Positions 8,176 to 17,292 of a stretch of 64,000 bases of DNA are shown here, in pieces (the first letter of the stretch is position 1; each line of letters opens with the position of its first letter). The DNA is taken from contig JBFOMB010000073.1 in assembly GCA_040830545.1 (NCBI GenBank), positions 20,752 through 84,751 of the forward strand. The letters run 5' to 3'. The translations under genes and the position numbers were made by a program. The notes beneath the pieces are model-generated. The model made no database searches and had not been told where the DNA came from. It was given only the letters and a program-made list of their open reading frames with translations. This DNA is from HXMU1420-2 sp040830545. Lineage in GTDB: Bacteria > Pseudomonadota > Alphaproteobacteria > Rhodobacterales > Rhodobacteraceae.

Positions 8176-9048
8176 ATGGCTCGGAACAGTTCGTCCACCT
8201 TGAACGTAGGTTCGGAATACGCCTTCGGTGTCTTTCTGCTTGTCGCATCGGCAGTAACGTTCAGCACAGCCGGGCTTTTCACAAAGGGTGTCGCAGCCGG
8301 AGCCTGGGCGGTGATTTTCTGGCGCGGTGTGTTTGCGATGCTGGCAACAACGGCCTGGGCCGCATCACGGTCATCTTTGAAGAAAGAGTTCATAGGCATG
8401 GGCGCAGCTGGACTTGCTGTCGCCGTGGTTGGTGCCGCCGGACAGGTGGCCTTTATCTCGTCTTTCAAACTGACATCAGTGGCAAACGTGGCTTTGATAT
8501 ATGCCGTCGCGCCCATACTTGCGGCACTCATGGCCTGGTTGACCATCCGGGAGCGGGTCGGACGTCAAACGATGATATGTGCGGCCGTGGCCTTTCTGGG
8601 GGTGGGTGTCGTTGTCAGCGGTTCGGTGGGCAGCTTGAATCTCCGGGGCGACTTTCTGGCCTTGGCGATGACAATGGTTATGGCGGGGATCATGGTCATC
8701 TACCGCGCCCACCCGAACACACCCAGCGCCGGACCATCCGTCCTGCAATCAGCCCTGCTGTTGCCCTTTGCCGTCGTCTTCGGTGAACCCTTCAGAACCG
8801 ATCCCGGCGAAATCGCCATCCTTGCGGTGTTCGGAATCCTCTTTGCGATTGCCTCCGTGACACTGGCCGAAGGCGCAAAGCGCGTGCCGTCGGGACAAAC
8901 AGCATTGATCGGTGCCCTGGAAACACCTCTTGCGCCTTTGTTTGCCCTGTTGGTTTTGTCCGAGATGCCTCCAACACCCACGCTGCTTGGCGGTGCCATC
9001 GTGTTTGCCGCTGTGCTCGCATCTATGTGGAAGACATCATTCCGATAA
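8176..9048 (+). CDS. EamA/DMT-family transporter
   Basis: A 290-residue membrane protein from ATG 8176 (MARNSSSTLNVGSEYAFG), chosen because GAGGA lies ten bases upstream and the longer reading frame is Cys-rich and lacks homologous character. About ten hydrophobic segments form two EamA repeats, the first beginning AFGVFLLVASAVTFSTAGLF and the second near GDFLALAMTMVMAGIMVIYR. The second repeat keeps the GALETPLAPLFA motif. DMT transporters of this type export amino acids, metabolites or nucleosides; the substrate is unknown. The divergent LysR gene is the likely regulator. Confidence 0.88.
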   Translation: MARNSSSTLNVGSEYAFGVFLLVASAVTFSTAGLFTKGVAAGAWAVIFWRGVFAMLATTAWAASRSSLKKEFIGMGAAGLAVAVVGAAGQVAFISSFKLTSVANVALIYAVAPILAALMAWLTIRERVGRQTMICAAVAFLGVGVVVSGSVGSLNLRGDFLALAMTMVMAGIMVIYRAHPNTPSAGPSVLQSALLLPFAVVFGEPFRTDPGEIAILAVFGILFAIASVTLAEGAKRVPSGQTALIGALETPLAPLFALLVLSEMPPTPTLLGGAIVFAAVLASMWKTSFR

Positions 9049-9130
9049 GGTGCGACGCCAGTCGGGCGTTCCTATCACCGGGCGGACCCGTGGTAGGTGG
9101 CTCCGCCGATGAACGGCGAAGCCAGGGGCA

Positions 9131-10687
9131 TCAGCCGCCCTGATTGCGCTGCAGGCTCTCCAGAACCTGGTCGATGGAGAAGCTCGCCGGTTTCTGACGC
9201 GGCGGGTACTTCTCGAAGGACGACAGGAACTGCGCCACAAACGCCTGCGCCGGCACCAGCAGATAGGTCCGGTCCAGACGCCAGCGGGCATAGCCGATGG
9301 ATTCATGCTCTGCGCGCTCGAACGGATCGCTGTAAAGGTCGATGATCTTGGGCAACCGCAGGAAGGTCAGCGGCTCTTGCCAGACGTCAAACCCATGCGC
9401 CCGCTGCTCCGCAAAGACCACTTTCCAACGGTTATACCGCAGGTTCATCAGGTCCCCGCCATCCGAGAAATACAGGAACTCCCGGCGCGGGCTTTCGTCC
9501 GTCTCACCGCTGAAATAGGGCATGAAGTTGTAGCCGTCCAAATGCACCGGCTCATTGCCTTCGCCAAACGGCGCTTCGGTCAGCATCCGCTCTTTCATGT
9601 CCGGATCACCAAGGGCCGCCATGAAGGTCGGGAACCAGTCCAGATGGCTGATGATCGCGCTGGACTTGCGACCCGGTTCAATCACACCCGGCCATTTGAT
9701 CATCATCGGAACGCGGAAACCGCCTTCCCAATTGTCGTTCTTTTCACCCCGGAACGGCGTGGTCCCGCCATCCGGCCAGGAAAACACCTCGGCGCCGTTG
9801 TCGGTGGAATACATCACAACCGTGTTGTCCGCGATGCCCAGCTCGTCCAACTTGTCCAGCATCTGGCCAACCATTTTGTCATGTTCAACCATCCCGTCGG
9901 GATAAACGCCCAAACCGGTCACGCCCTGGCTTTCTTCCTTCAGATGCGTGTGAATGTGCATCCGCGTGGTGTTGTACCACAGGAAGAACGGCTTGCCCTG
10001 ATCATGCGCCCGCTGGATGAAGTCCAGCGCACCGGCAGTTACCTCTTCGTCGATGGTTTCCATGCGCTTGCGTGTCAGCGGACCGGTGTCCTCGACCGAG
10101 CCATCCGCGTTCGACTTGATCACGCCACGCGGGCCGAACTGTTCGCGGAACTCAGGCGACTTGGGGTAGTCGATGTTCTCCGGCTCTTCCTCGGCGTTCA
10201 GGTGGTAGAGGTTGCCGAAAAACTCGTCAAAGCCATGGTTGGTGGGCAGATGCTCGTCCAGATCGCCCAGGTGGTTTTTCCCATATTGGCCTGTCATGTA
10301 GCCCTTGGACTTCATGTATTCGGCAATTGTCGGGTCTTTCTCGGAAATTCCTTCCTTGGCGCCAGGCAGGCCGACCTTCAGCAGGCCGGTGCGAAAACCG
10401 GATTGGCCGGTCACAAAGGACGCGCGGCCAGCGGTACAGGATTGTTCGCCATAGCCATGGGTGAACAACATGCCCTCATTGGCGATGCGGTCGATATTGG
10501 GGGTCTCGTACCCCATCATGCCCTGATTGTAGGCGCTGACGTTCCAATAGCCGATGTCATCCCCCCACATAATCAGGAAATTCATGGGCTTGTCTTGCGC
10601 GGAACTTGCCCCGGTCAGGCCAAGCGTTGCTGTGATCGCAACGCCCAACCCCAGGGACAACCGCCGCAAATGTGCGAATGTTGTCAT
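9131..10687 (-). CDS. Periplasmic type I sulfatase (arylsulfatase)
   Basis: A 518-residue protein with a Sec-type signal peptide (about residues 1-31, ending ASSAQ) and the sulfatase fold. Cys84 in EQSCTAGRAS fits the C-x-A-x-R motif that is converted to formylglycine, and Asp43-Asp44 in MWGDDIG are calcium ligands. Further conserved parts are ETPNIDRIANEG, GYMTGQYGKNHLGD and VVMYSTDNGAE. It should hydrolyse sulfate esters in the periplasm, consistent with marine sulfated glycans. No formylglycine-generating enzyme gene is nearby, so maturation must rely on one elsewhere. The substrate is unknown. Confidence 0.9.
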   Translation of the reverse strand: MTTFAHLRRLSLGLGVAITATLGLTGASSAQDKPMNFLIMWGDDIGYWNVSAYNQGMMGYETPNIDRIANEGMLFTHGYGEQSCTAGRASFVTGQSGFRTGLLKVGLPGAKEGISEKDPTIAEYMKSKGYMTGQYGKNHLGDLDEHLPTNHGFDEFFGNLYHLNAEEEPENIDYPKSPEFREQFGPRGVIKSNADGSVEDTGPLTRKRMETIDEEVTAGALDFIQRAHDQGKPFFLWYNTTRMHIHTHLKEESQGVTGLGVYPDGMVEHDKMVGQMLDKLDELGIADNTVVMYSTDNGAEVFSWPDGGTTPFRGEKNDNWEGGFRVPMMIKWPGVIEPGRKSSAIISHLDWFPTFMAALGDPDMKERMLTEAPFGEGNEPVHLDGYNFMPYFSGETDESPRREFLYFSDGGDLMNLRYNRWKVVFAEQRAHGFDVWQEPLTFLRLPKIIDLYSDPFERAEHESIGYARWRLDRTYLLVPAQAFVAQFLSSFEKYPPRQKPASFSIDQVLESLQRNQGG

Positions 10688-10852
10688 TGGTGCCTCCCTA
10701 AAATGCCCAAACGGGCGCGGCCCGGAATATTGGTCGGGCCGGTTCAGAGTGCACGGAGTCGTGAGAATCTCAAAACCAAAAAGGGATTAGAGTTTGGCAG
10801 ACGTTGTTTTTAGCAATGCGCGGATTCAAGCCCGAAGGGCGCCGCGCATCGC

Positions 10853-10871
10853 CGGGCCGCACCACGGCCCG
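10853..10871 (-). terminator. Hairpin downstream of rlmN
   Basis: A perfect seven-pair stem CGGGCCG / CGGCCCG with the loop CACCA lies 35 bases past the rlmN stop codon, in the 218 bp gap before the sulfatase start. There is no strong T-run on the rlmN-sense strand, so it may be a processing or weak termination site. Confidence 0.5.
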
Positions 10872-10905
10872 TCGACACGCGGCTTCTCCCTAAGCCAAAC
10901 GCTAT

Positions 10906-12093
10906 CTATCCGCCCAGCCCCGCCTCAGCTTCAATCTGCCGCTTGGACTTGCGCGCCCGTTCCGTTGCCGATTTCAACTGACCACAGGCCGCCATGATGT
11001 CCTCCCCCCGAGGCGTTCGGATCGGCGACGCATAGCCCGCCTTGTAGATGATGTCCGCAAACGCCCGGATGCGATTGTTGGAACTGCGCTTGTACGGTGC
11101 GCCAGGCCACTCGTTGAACGGGATCAGGTTGATCTTGGCCGGGATCTTGTGCCGTTTGATATGGTCGATCAGGCGGCGCGCGTCCTCGTCCGTGTCGTTC
11201 ACCCCGTTCAGCATCACGTATTCAAACGTGATCCGCTCGGAATTGGATGCCTTGGGATAGCTCGCCAGCGCACCCAGCAGTTCCTCGATATTCCAGCGTT
11301 TGTTGATCGGCACCAGCCGGTCGCGGGTTTCATCCGTGGTCGCATGGAACGAAATCGCCAGTTGGCAGCCAATCTCCTCGGCCGTGCGTGCAATCTCCGG
11401 CACAACACCCGAGGTCGACAGCGTGATCCGACGGCGTGACAGCGAAATGCCCTCAGGGTCCATTGCGATCTTCATCGCATCCCGCACGTTGTCGAAATTG
11501 TACAGCGGCTCGCCCATGCCCATCAGAACGATGTTGCTCAGCAGGCGGGTTTCGTCCTTGGGCGCGCCGGGTGTGGGCCATTCTTCCAGATCGTCGCGCG
11601 CCATCATGATCTGGCCGACGATTTCACCAGCGGTCAGGTTTCGCACCAGTTTCTGTGTGCCCGTGTGACAGAAGGAACAGGTCAGCGTACAACCCACCTG
11701 GCTCGACACACACAGCGTGCCGCGATCCTCTTCGGGGATATAAACAACCTCGACCTCGTGACCCCCCGCGATCCGAACCAAATACTTGCGCGTCCCGTCT
11801 TCACTGACCTGCCGCGACACCATTTCTGGGATCTCAATGACGAAATGCTCCGCCAGCAAGGCCCGGTAAGGTTTCGCCAGATTGGTCATCACAGCAAAAT
11901 CGCGCACACCCCACTGATAGATCCACTGCCAGACCTGACCCGCCCGCATCTTCGCCTGTTTCTCTGGAGTTCCGGCAGCGATCAGCGCCTCGCGCAGTTG
12001 CGGACGCGTCAGGCCAACCAGATTGGTCGGACCTTCGGGCAGTTTGCGGGGGATGGTCAGGACATCCTGCGTGATCGGGGCGGACATGAGCAA
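10906..12093 (-). CDS. rlmN: Dual-specificity RNA methyltransferase RlmN
   Basis: A 395-residue radical SAM enzyme that methylates C2 of A2503 in 23S rRNA and of A37 in some tRNAs. The CxxxCxxC iron-sulfur motif is seen in GCTLTCSFCHTGTQ. The family blocks QVGC, VLMGMGEPLYNFDNV, RRITLSTSGVVPEI and LAISFHATTDETRD are intact. The C-terminal DIMAACGQL carries a catalytic cysteine. The length and motifs are normal for alphaproteobacterial RlmN. A long N-terminal helical region precedes the barrel. Confidence 0.97.
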   Translation of the reverse strand: MLMSAPITQDVLTIPRKLPEGPTNLVGLTRPQLREALIAAGTPEKQAKMRAGQVWQWIYQWGVRDFAVMTNLAKPYRALLAEHFVIEIPEMVSRQVSEDGTRKYLVRIAGGHEVEVVYIPEEDRGTLCVSSQVGCTLTCSFCHTGTQKLVRNLTAGEIVGQIMMARDDLEEWPTPGAPKDETRLLSNIVLMGMGEPLYNFDNVRDAMKIAMDPEGISLSRRRITLSTSGVVPEIARTAEEIGCQLAISFHATTDETRDRLVPINKRWNIEELLGALASYPKASNSERITFEYVMLNGVNDTDEDARRLIDHIKRHKIPAKINLIPFNEWPGAPYKRSSNNRIRAFADIIYKAGYASPIRTPRGEDIMAACGQLKSATERARKSKRQIEAEAGLGG

Positions 12094-12153
12094 CTCCGGG
12101 GCAACTCGGGCGTGGGCGTGGGATGCGCCTCTATATAGGTGTGGCGGCGAAAT

Positions 12154-12768
12154 TCAAAACGTCTTTTCGTGTTTTGTTAATTCCCAGTCCAGCGCCTGCT
12201 CCAATCGGTCATTGCCCCAGAACAGCTCGCCGTCCTCGGTCACGAACCTCGGCGCGCCAAATATCCCCAGCCGCTCTGCTTCTGCGCCAATGTCCCGCAC
12301 CGCCTGTTTGTTCTCTGGTGTCACCGCCTCCTCCAGCAGCGACGCGCTCAGCCCCGCCTGTTCCAGCGCCCCGGCCAGAACCTCGGGCGAGGACACATCC
12401 CGCCCCTGCCCGAACTCCGCCTCAAACACCGCTTTGCAAAACGCAGGTCCATTGCCGGTGGTCATCGCCCGCACGGCCACCCGCGCCGCCAGCAGAGTAT
12501 TCTGCGGAAACGGATCAGGCTGCACCAGCGGCAACCCCAGCCGCGCGCATTCCCGCTCCATATCCCGCCACATGTTCCGACCCTTGGCCGGGTAGATATT
12601 GAAAGGTGAGGTCGTCCACCCCTGCACACCAAAGATCGGACCCAAAAGGAACGGCTGCCAGATCACATCAACCCCGCGATCCGCCGCCACAGCCTCGACC
12701 CGCATGGTGGAGAGGTAGGAATAGGTCGAGGCAAACTCGAACCAGAACGTCACCACAGGCCGTGTCAC
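12154..12768 (-). CDS. 2-hydroxychromene-2-carboxylate isomerase family protein
   Basis: A DsbA-fold, GST kappa-like protein of 205 residues. I place the start at GTG 12768 because GGGAGGGG lies just upstream; an ATG at 12786 overlaps that Shine-Dalgarno. The beginning TFWFEFASTYSYLS and the later FGAPRFVTEDGELFWGNDRL match the HCCA isomerase family, which has Ser in place of the DsbA active Cys. The known reaction is a glutathione-dependent isomerisation in naphthalene breakdown, but most marine homologues have unknown substrates. There is a 60 bp gap to the rlmN start and no other aromatic-degradation genes nearby. Confidence 0.85.
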   Translation of the reverse strand: MTRPVVTFWFEFASTYSYLSTMRVEAVAADRGVDVIWQPFLLGPIFGVQGWTTSPFNIYPAKGRNMWRDMERECARLGLPLVQPDPFPQNTLLAARVAVRAMTTGNGPAFCKAVFEAEFGQGRDVSSPEVLAGALEQAGLSASLLEEAVTPENKQAVRDIGAEAERLGIFGAPRFVTEDGELFWGNDRLEQALDWELTKHEKTF

Positions 12769-12840
12769 ACGTGTCCCCTCCCGCATACGAAAAGACCTGC
12801 CCCAAAGGGCAGGCCAGTCACCGAGGTAAGTGCAACGATC

Positions 12841-13374
12841 TCAGCCGCCGCAACGTTTTTCCGCATCTTCCACCGCCGCGGTGAAGCCCAGCAGCGAGAA
12901 TGTGTCTTCGGTCTTCGTCCCGCGGCTGGAGCGCGCGGTCAGAACCGCTTCGGCCCCGCGCTTCATCGCGGTGATAATCTTGGCATCGTCCGCCGCGCTC
13001 GCCGGCCAGGCCCATTCGCCATCCGTGAACATTTCAAACTGCGTGCCCGAGATGTTCAGGTTCACGGTCGAATTCGGCGCAAACGGATAACCGCCAGTAA
13101 AGGTGACCTGCCCTTTGACATCCGCACCGGGGCGGTAGAACACGAACAGCAAAATATCGCTGCGCCGCACCGCCACCACTCGACCATCGCGTGTGTTGAC
13201 CGTTTTCTTCGGCGCGGACACGCTCCAGCATTCGGTTGGATCATCCTCGATGAACACGCTCCAATCCGTCTTCGCCGCGACGCGATTGGTGCTTTGTTCC
13301 TGGGCGATCAGGGTTGGGGCGGCCAATCCGGCCATGACCAAGCCCGCAAGGGTACGGGCCAAAATCCTACGCAT
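12841..13374 (-). CDS. Invasion-associated locus B (IalB) family protein
   Basis: A 177-residue exported protein with a signal peptide (residues 1-24, LARTLAGLVMAGLAAPTLIA). The IalB pattern follows: TDWSVFIEDDPTECWSVSAP, AVRRSDILLFVFYRPGADVK and a C-terminal AVEDAEKRCGG. Two cysteines (near 49 and 175) may form a disulfide. IalB proteins are periplasmic or outer-envelope proteins named from Bartonella. In free-living Rhodobacteraceae they are common and have no proven role in invasion. The gene is divergent from the asparaginase gene. Confidence 0.88.
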   Translation of the reverse strand: MRRILARTLAGLVMAGLAAPTLIAQEQSTNRVAAKTDWSVFIEDDPTECWSVSAPKKTVNTRDGRVVAVRRSDILLFVFYRPGADVKGQVTFTGGYPFAPNSTVNLNISGTQFEMFTDGEWAWPASAADDAKIITAMKRGAEAVLTARSSRGTKTEDTFSLLGFTAAVEDAEKRCGG

Positions 13375-13540
13375 GTGTCCAGCCTCCAGCTGTCCTTTAC
13401 CTCAAATATGGTGGAACGGACACGGATCAACCGTCCGCTTGTTCCCGGCCCCACCGCTTGCCGACACCATCATACTACCGTAAATCCCGCCATAGGCGAA
13501 AGAGTGATTGGCAAGATTTCGCCAAGAATTGAGGTCAAAA

Positions 13541-14533
13541 ATGGGTCATCCGGTTCCTTTGGCAGAAGTTTGGCGCGGTGCGCTGCTGGAAAGCGTGCAT
13601 CTGGGCCATGCGGTTGTCTGTGACGACAGTGGGCAAATCCTGCATTCCTGGGGCGATCCCGAGGCGCTGATTTACCCGCGCTCGTCCTCGAAAATGATCC
13701 AGGCGCTGCCCTTGCTGACCACGGGTGCTGCGGCGCGCTACGGGCTGGGGGCGGAACATCTGGCGCTGGCCTGCGCCTCCCACAACGGGGCGGCCATTCA
13801 CACCGACCGCGTGCAGGCGTGGCTGGACATGCTGGGACTGGGTGACGACGATCTGATCTGCGGCACACAGGAACCCAATGACAGGGACGCGCGCGACGGG
13901 TTGATCCGCGCACATGAAAGCCCCTGCCAGTATCACAACAACTGCTCCGGCAAACACAGCGGATTCCTGACCGTCACCCAGCATCTGGGGGCGGGACCGG
14001 ACTACATCGCCATTGACCATCCGGTGCAATTGGCCGCGCGCGAGGCGTTTGAGGAAACCACCGGCCTGCCCAGCCCCGGCTATGGCATTGACGGCTGTTC
14101 CGCACCCAATTTCCAGACGACCGTTCTGGGACTGGCCCGCGCGATGGCGTGGTTTGCCTCCGCCCATGACCGCTCCGACCGGCAAAGCGAGGCGGCAGCA
14201 TCCCTGACCCAGGCCATGATGGCCCATCCCGATCTGGTGGCCGGTGAAACCCGCTGCTGCACCAACATCATGCGCGCGGCCAAAGGCAAGGCGGCGGTCA
14301 AAACCGGGGCCGAGGCCGTGTTTGTCGCGATCCTGCCCGACCTGAAACTGGGCGTCGCGCTCAAGATCGCCGATGGCGGCACCCGCGCCGCTGAATGCGC
14401 GATTGCGCAGATCCTGATCGGATTAGGCGTGCTGGACGCAAACGACCCCGTCGCGCTCAGCTATGCCCGCGCGCCGATCCGAAACCGGCGCGATGTCCTG
14501 ACCGGAGAGATGCGTCCGGCATTTGCGATCTAA
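13541..14533 (+). CDS. L-asparaginase II family protein
   Basis: A 330-residue protein from ATG 13541, with GAGGT upstream; a frame start at 13508 would add 11 unlikely residues. It matches the rhizobial-type asparaginase II family (COG4448): VWRGALLESVHLGHAVV, YPRSSSKMIQALPLL, ACASHNGAAIHTDRV, NNCSGKHSGFL and GYGIDGCSAPNF. These enzymes hydrolyse L-asparagine to aspartate and ammonia and are unrelated to the EcAII fold. The Ser-Ser-Lys triad region and the Cys of GIDGCSAP are present. The gene stands alone and is probably cytoplasmic. Confidence 0.9.
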   Translation: MGHPVPLAEVWRGALLESVHLGHAVVCDDSGQILHSWGDPEALIYPRSSSKMIQALPLLTTGAAARYGLGAEHLALACASHNGAAIHTDRVQAWLDMLGLGDDDLICGTQEPNDRDARDGLIRAHESPCQYHNNCSGKHSGFLTVTQHLGAGPDYIAIDHPVQLAAREAFEETTGLPSPGYGIDGCSAPNFQTTVLGLARAMAWFASAHDRSDRQSEAAASLTQAMMAHPDLVAGETRCCTNIMRAAKGKAAVKTGAEAVFVAILPDLKLGVALKIADGGTRAAECAIAQILIGLGVLDANDPVALSYARAPIRNRRDVLTGEMRPAFAI

Positions 14534-14814
14534 GCAAACCGACCGGCATTCGCCTCAACAGCCCGTCGCGCATCAACGGATCGCAGCACGACGATCAAAC
14601 GTTGCCGTACACCGCTTTCAGGCAGCTCAGTCCTTTCCCCCAACTGGTACTCAATTCGTACCGGGGAGGGGCGGCACACCCCTCTCGGCGTATGCATCGC
14701 AATCGCCTGCTATCAATGGGTGTGCGACGGGGTAGTCCCCCCCTTGATTCCGCGCGGTATTCTGGGTGCAAATATGGCTGACTCTGCAAGGAGACACGAA
14801 AAGGAGCCAACCCA
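14534..14814. other. Intergenic gap after asparaginase gene
   Basis: About 280 bases without a supportable gene. It contains a GAGGGG / CCCCTC inverted repeat near 14666-14684. It also carries the string CCCTTGATTCCGCGC at 14741-14755, which is found again at 38746-38760 and in part near 28600. An AAGGAGACACG Shine-Dalgarno lies near 14790-14800 for the following gene. I see no tRNA or small RNA here. Confidence 0.4.
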
Positions 14815-15237
14815 ATGACCAAACTGACAGGCCGCTGCCTATGCCACGCCATCCGCTGGGAAACCTCCGGCAACCCCCTGTGGCAGGCGCATTGCCATTG
14901 CGACAGCTGCCGCCGCTCCACCGCCTCGCCATTCACGTCTTTCATCGGCATGCGTCGGCAGGATGTGACCTGGACCGGCGAATTGGCCGCCTACAATTCC
15001 TCCCCCGGTGTCACTCGGCAATTCTGCCCACGCTGCGGCACGCAGATGTCGTTTGAGGCCGACCAGTGGCCCGAAGAAACGCACCTTTACGCGGCCTGTC
15101 TGGATGACCCGTCGCTCTACCAACCCACTGCACATGTTCACTGGGCCGAGCACGTGTCCTGGGCCGACCTGCACGATCAGTTGCCCAAGTTTCCCGCCGT
15201 TGGCGGCAACTCCGCCCCGGACCCGAATGCGCCCTAA
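14815..15237 (+). CDS. GFA family zinc protein
   Basis: A 140-residue member of the glutathione-dependent formaldehyde-activating (GFA/CENP-V) family. Zinc-binding cysteines are visible in GRCLCHAIRW, HCHCDSCRRST and FCPRCGTQMSF. The founder enzyme Gfa was proposed to speed S-hydroxymethylglutathione formation, but most family members have unknown substrates. Its stop codon overlaps by 4 bp the stop codon of the convergent thioesterase gene (shared CTAA). It is a cytoplasmic protein with no signal peptide. Confidence 0.9.
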   Translation: MTKLTGRCLCHAIRWETSGNPLWQAHCHCDSCRRSTASPFTSFIGMRRQDVTWTGELAAYNSSPGVTRQFCPRCGTQMSFEADQWPEETHLYAACLDDPSLYQPTAHVHWAEHVSWADLHDQLPKFPAVGGNSAPDPNAP

Positions 15238-16016
15238 ACCGGTTCCAGCACCAGCGATTGCAACGCCGTGGCAATCGGCCCCTGACTGTCGCTCAGATGC
15301 GCCTGAGCCAGCCCAATCCCGTTGCGGTGCCAATGCGACCACGCCGAACTGTGTAGCCAATCCTCGGAACTGGCCCGATGCGCCACAATCGTCAGATCGG
15401 TGTTGAGGAAGCGATATTGGTCCAGATTGCCGTTCCGCCCAATCGCGTTCCCGCAGTCCGCCAAGGGGCACAGACGTTGGAACGGCGAAGGCTCCTCATC
15501 CGCCAACAACGGCAGCGTCCGCATCCAGACCTGCGTCGGCCCCGGATCGCTGTTGTGACCGGGCGGATAATGCAGGTCGACGAAATTCGTGAAAAACGGC
15601 TGCCCATGCAGCGCTTCGGTGATTGGAAAACCGCCGGCCTCTGCCGCTGCAAAAGGCGCAACAGGCTCTACCGGCGCGGTCGGGAACGCGTAATCCTCCC
15701 CCGGCGCAATCAACATCCCCGTGGCCATGGCACAGACCTTCCCGTCGCGCCCGACCAAGCGCGCCTGCGCCGTGGCCAGCCGCTTGCCATCGCGGGTCGG
15801 TTCGACCTCCACGGCAAATCCCGCCATCGGCACCGGACGCACCAGATCCACCGTCAGCCGCACCAGATGTTTGCCCCCGGCAAAGGCCTGTTCGATCGAC
15901 CGCGCCAGCGCCCCGGCCACCGGCCCGGCGTGACAATGATCCGCCGACCACGGGCCACGCGCCGGATCGCGCCCGACATAAAATCCGTCTTCAATCGCCA
16001 GAAAACTCTCGGTCAT
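15234..16016 (-). CDS. Acyl-CoA thioesterase, double-hotdog family
   Basis: A 260-residue protein from ATG 16016 (MTESFLAIEDGFYVGRDPAR), preceded by GCGAGGATGAG. The reading frame continues upstream without family-like sequence. The first hotdog contains CHAGPVAGALARSIEQAF and the strand VRLTVDLVRPVPMAGFAVEV. The second contains LDQYRFLNTDLTIVAHRAS, ending with AHLSDSQGPIATALQSLVL. This fits the TesB-like acyl-CoA thioesterase family, which hydrolyses acyl-CoA to the acid and CoA. The substrate is unknown. It converges on the GFA gene with overlapping stops. Confidence 0.85.
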   Translation of the reverse strand: MTESFLAIEDGFYVGRDPARGPWSADHCHAGPVAGALARSIEQAFAGGKHLVRLTVDLVRPVPMAGFAVEVEPTRDGKRLATAQARLVGRDGKVCAMATGMLIAPGEDYAFPTAPVEPVAPFAAAEAGGFPITEALHGQPFFTNFVDLHYPPGHNSDPGPTQVWMRTLPLLADEEPSPFQRLCPLADCGNAIGRNGNLDQYRFLNTDLTIVAHRASSEDWLHSSAWSHWHRNGIGLAQAHLSDSQGPIATALQSLVLEPV

Positions 16017-16193
16017 CTCATCCTCGCCCACCGCTTGCCCCCATCTTGCGACCATCCCGCCCCAATTGAACCCGTAACGCTGCGACACGCGGAACCGCCG
16101 CCGTCCACCCGGGCACGTCCGCAACCGCTACCGCCCCGGATAAATCCGCACTACGATCCCTGAAAGCACCACAGAAAATCTGAAGGAACCCTT

Positions 16194-16586
16194 ATGTCCG
16201 ACCTCTTCAACGAAGACCTTTTCGAAAAGGGCCTGACCCAGCGCAAGGCCACCCTGGGCGCGGAATATGTCGAGAAGAACCTCGCCGCCGCAGACGATTT
16301 CACCCGCCCGTTTCAAGAGGCCATGACAGCATGGTGCTGGGGTTTCGGTTGGGGCGATGATGTGATCGACGCCAAGACCCGGTCGATGATGAACCTGACC
16401 ATGCTGGGCGCATTGGGGCGGTTGCACGAATGGGAAACCCATTGCCGTGGCGCGCTGACCAACGGCGTCTCCAAGGAAGAAATCCGCGCCATCGTGCACG
16501 TGATCGCCATCTATTGCGGCGTGCCCATGGGGCTGGAATGCTTCCGCGTGGCGCGCAAGGTGCTGGAAGAGGCAGGGGAATTATAA
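16194..16586 (+). CDS. Carboxymuconolactone decarboxylase family protein
   Basis: A 130-residue all-helical protein of the CMD/AhpD family, PcaC-like. The recognisable core is DDVIDAKTRSMMNLTMLGAL, followed by HEWETHCRGALTNGVSKEEI and IVHVIAIYCGVPMGLECFR. PcaC decarboxylates 4-carboxymuconolactone in the protocatechuate branch of the beta-ketoadipate pathway, but no other pca genes are in this window. It could instead serve another decarboxylation or peroxidase step. Its stop codon is 7 bp from the stop of the convergent Rieske-fold gene. Confidence 0.85.
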   Translation: MSDLFNEDLFEKGLTQRKATLGAEYVEKNLAAADDFTRPFQEAMTAWCWGFGWGDDVIDAKTRSMMNLTMLGALGRLHEWETHCRGALTNGVSKEEIRAIVHVIAIYCGVPMGLECFRVARKVLEEAGEL

Positions 16587-16593
16587 GGGCCGT

Positions 16594-17232
16594 TCAATCC
16601 CGCTGACGACCATGGAGCAGCCTGTCCAGTTCCGCCTCACTGGGACTTTCGTTCCATGTGATCAAAACCAGTTCCCCGCGATCCGTCACACGATAGCGGG
16701 GGATTTGCAGGTTCCCGTCACCCGGACCTTTGTGAACGCGTCCCAGAATGTCGAAATGTGACCCGCGAATGGGGCAAAACCAGCCGTCAAGGTCCCCTGT
16801 GTCATACATGGCGACATGGCCAAACGGCCCGCACACCCCGTCAACAACCAGAACCGGTCCATTCCAATCCACGGTTCGATTTGCAAACGTTGCCTTTGCC
16901 CCAGTAACCAGATTGGCGTTTGTCGCCTCAGGGACAGGCAAATCCCGCACGTCAATCGACTGCGCATCCTCGATCTGATTGTCGCTCAGCCTCAGCACGA
17001 ACACCGGGCGGTCATCGGCAACAAGCGTGACGGGTTCACCCGGCACCAGCCTGTTCAAATCAAATCTCGTGGCCCAGCGCGCTTTGTCGGATTCTGTCCG
17101 CGCGAAAGTGGCGTTCATCAATCCGACAAAGCCAATGCACAGGACAACGAAAAAGGTACCTGCCGTCAGGACGCTCAGGAAATCCAATCCGGACGGGTTT
17201 GCCTTCTGTGCGTTCAAGTCCGGGTCGGCCAT
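16594..17232 (-). CDS. Degenerate Rieske-fold membrane protein lacking histidine ligands
   Basis: A 212-residue protein with one membrane anchor (about residues 17-43, LSVLTAGTFFVVLCIGFVGL) and a C-terminal domain that aligns with the bc1-complex Rieske subunit. In place of CTHLGC it has CGPFGH (134-139); in place of CPCHGS it has CPIRGS (153-158). Both cluster cysteines (Cys134, Cys153) remain. Both histidine ligands are lost (Pro136, Arg156), as are both disulfide cysteines (His139, Ile155). The surrounding fold sequence (WFCPIRGSHFDILGRVHKGP, then LQIPRYRV) is well kept, so the gene is not simply decayed. It cannot hold a normal Rieske cluster. The role is unknown. Confidence 0.8.
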   Translation of the reverse strand: MADPDLNAQKANPSGLDFLSVLTAGTFFVVLCIGFVGLMNATFARTESDKARWATRFDLNRLVPGEPVTLVADDRPVFVLRLSDNQIEDAQSIDVRDLPVPEATNANLVTGAKATFANRTVDWNGPVLVVDGVCGPFGHVAMYDTGDLDGWFCPIRGSHFDILGRVHKGPGDGNLQIPRYRVTDRGELVLITWNESPSEAELDRLLHGRQRD

Positions 17233-17292
17233 GCGTCACACGTTCCTTGAATAGACTCGCAGGACGTTGTCGAGGGCCGTGCAGTACGCCCC

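Noticed and set aside
16594..17232. Reading the degenerate Rieske protein as the functional bc1 subunit (petA)
   Set aside because: Both histidine ligands are missing and no cytochrome b or c1 gene adjoins it.
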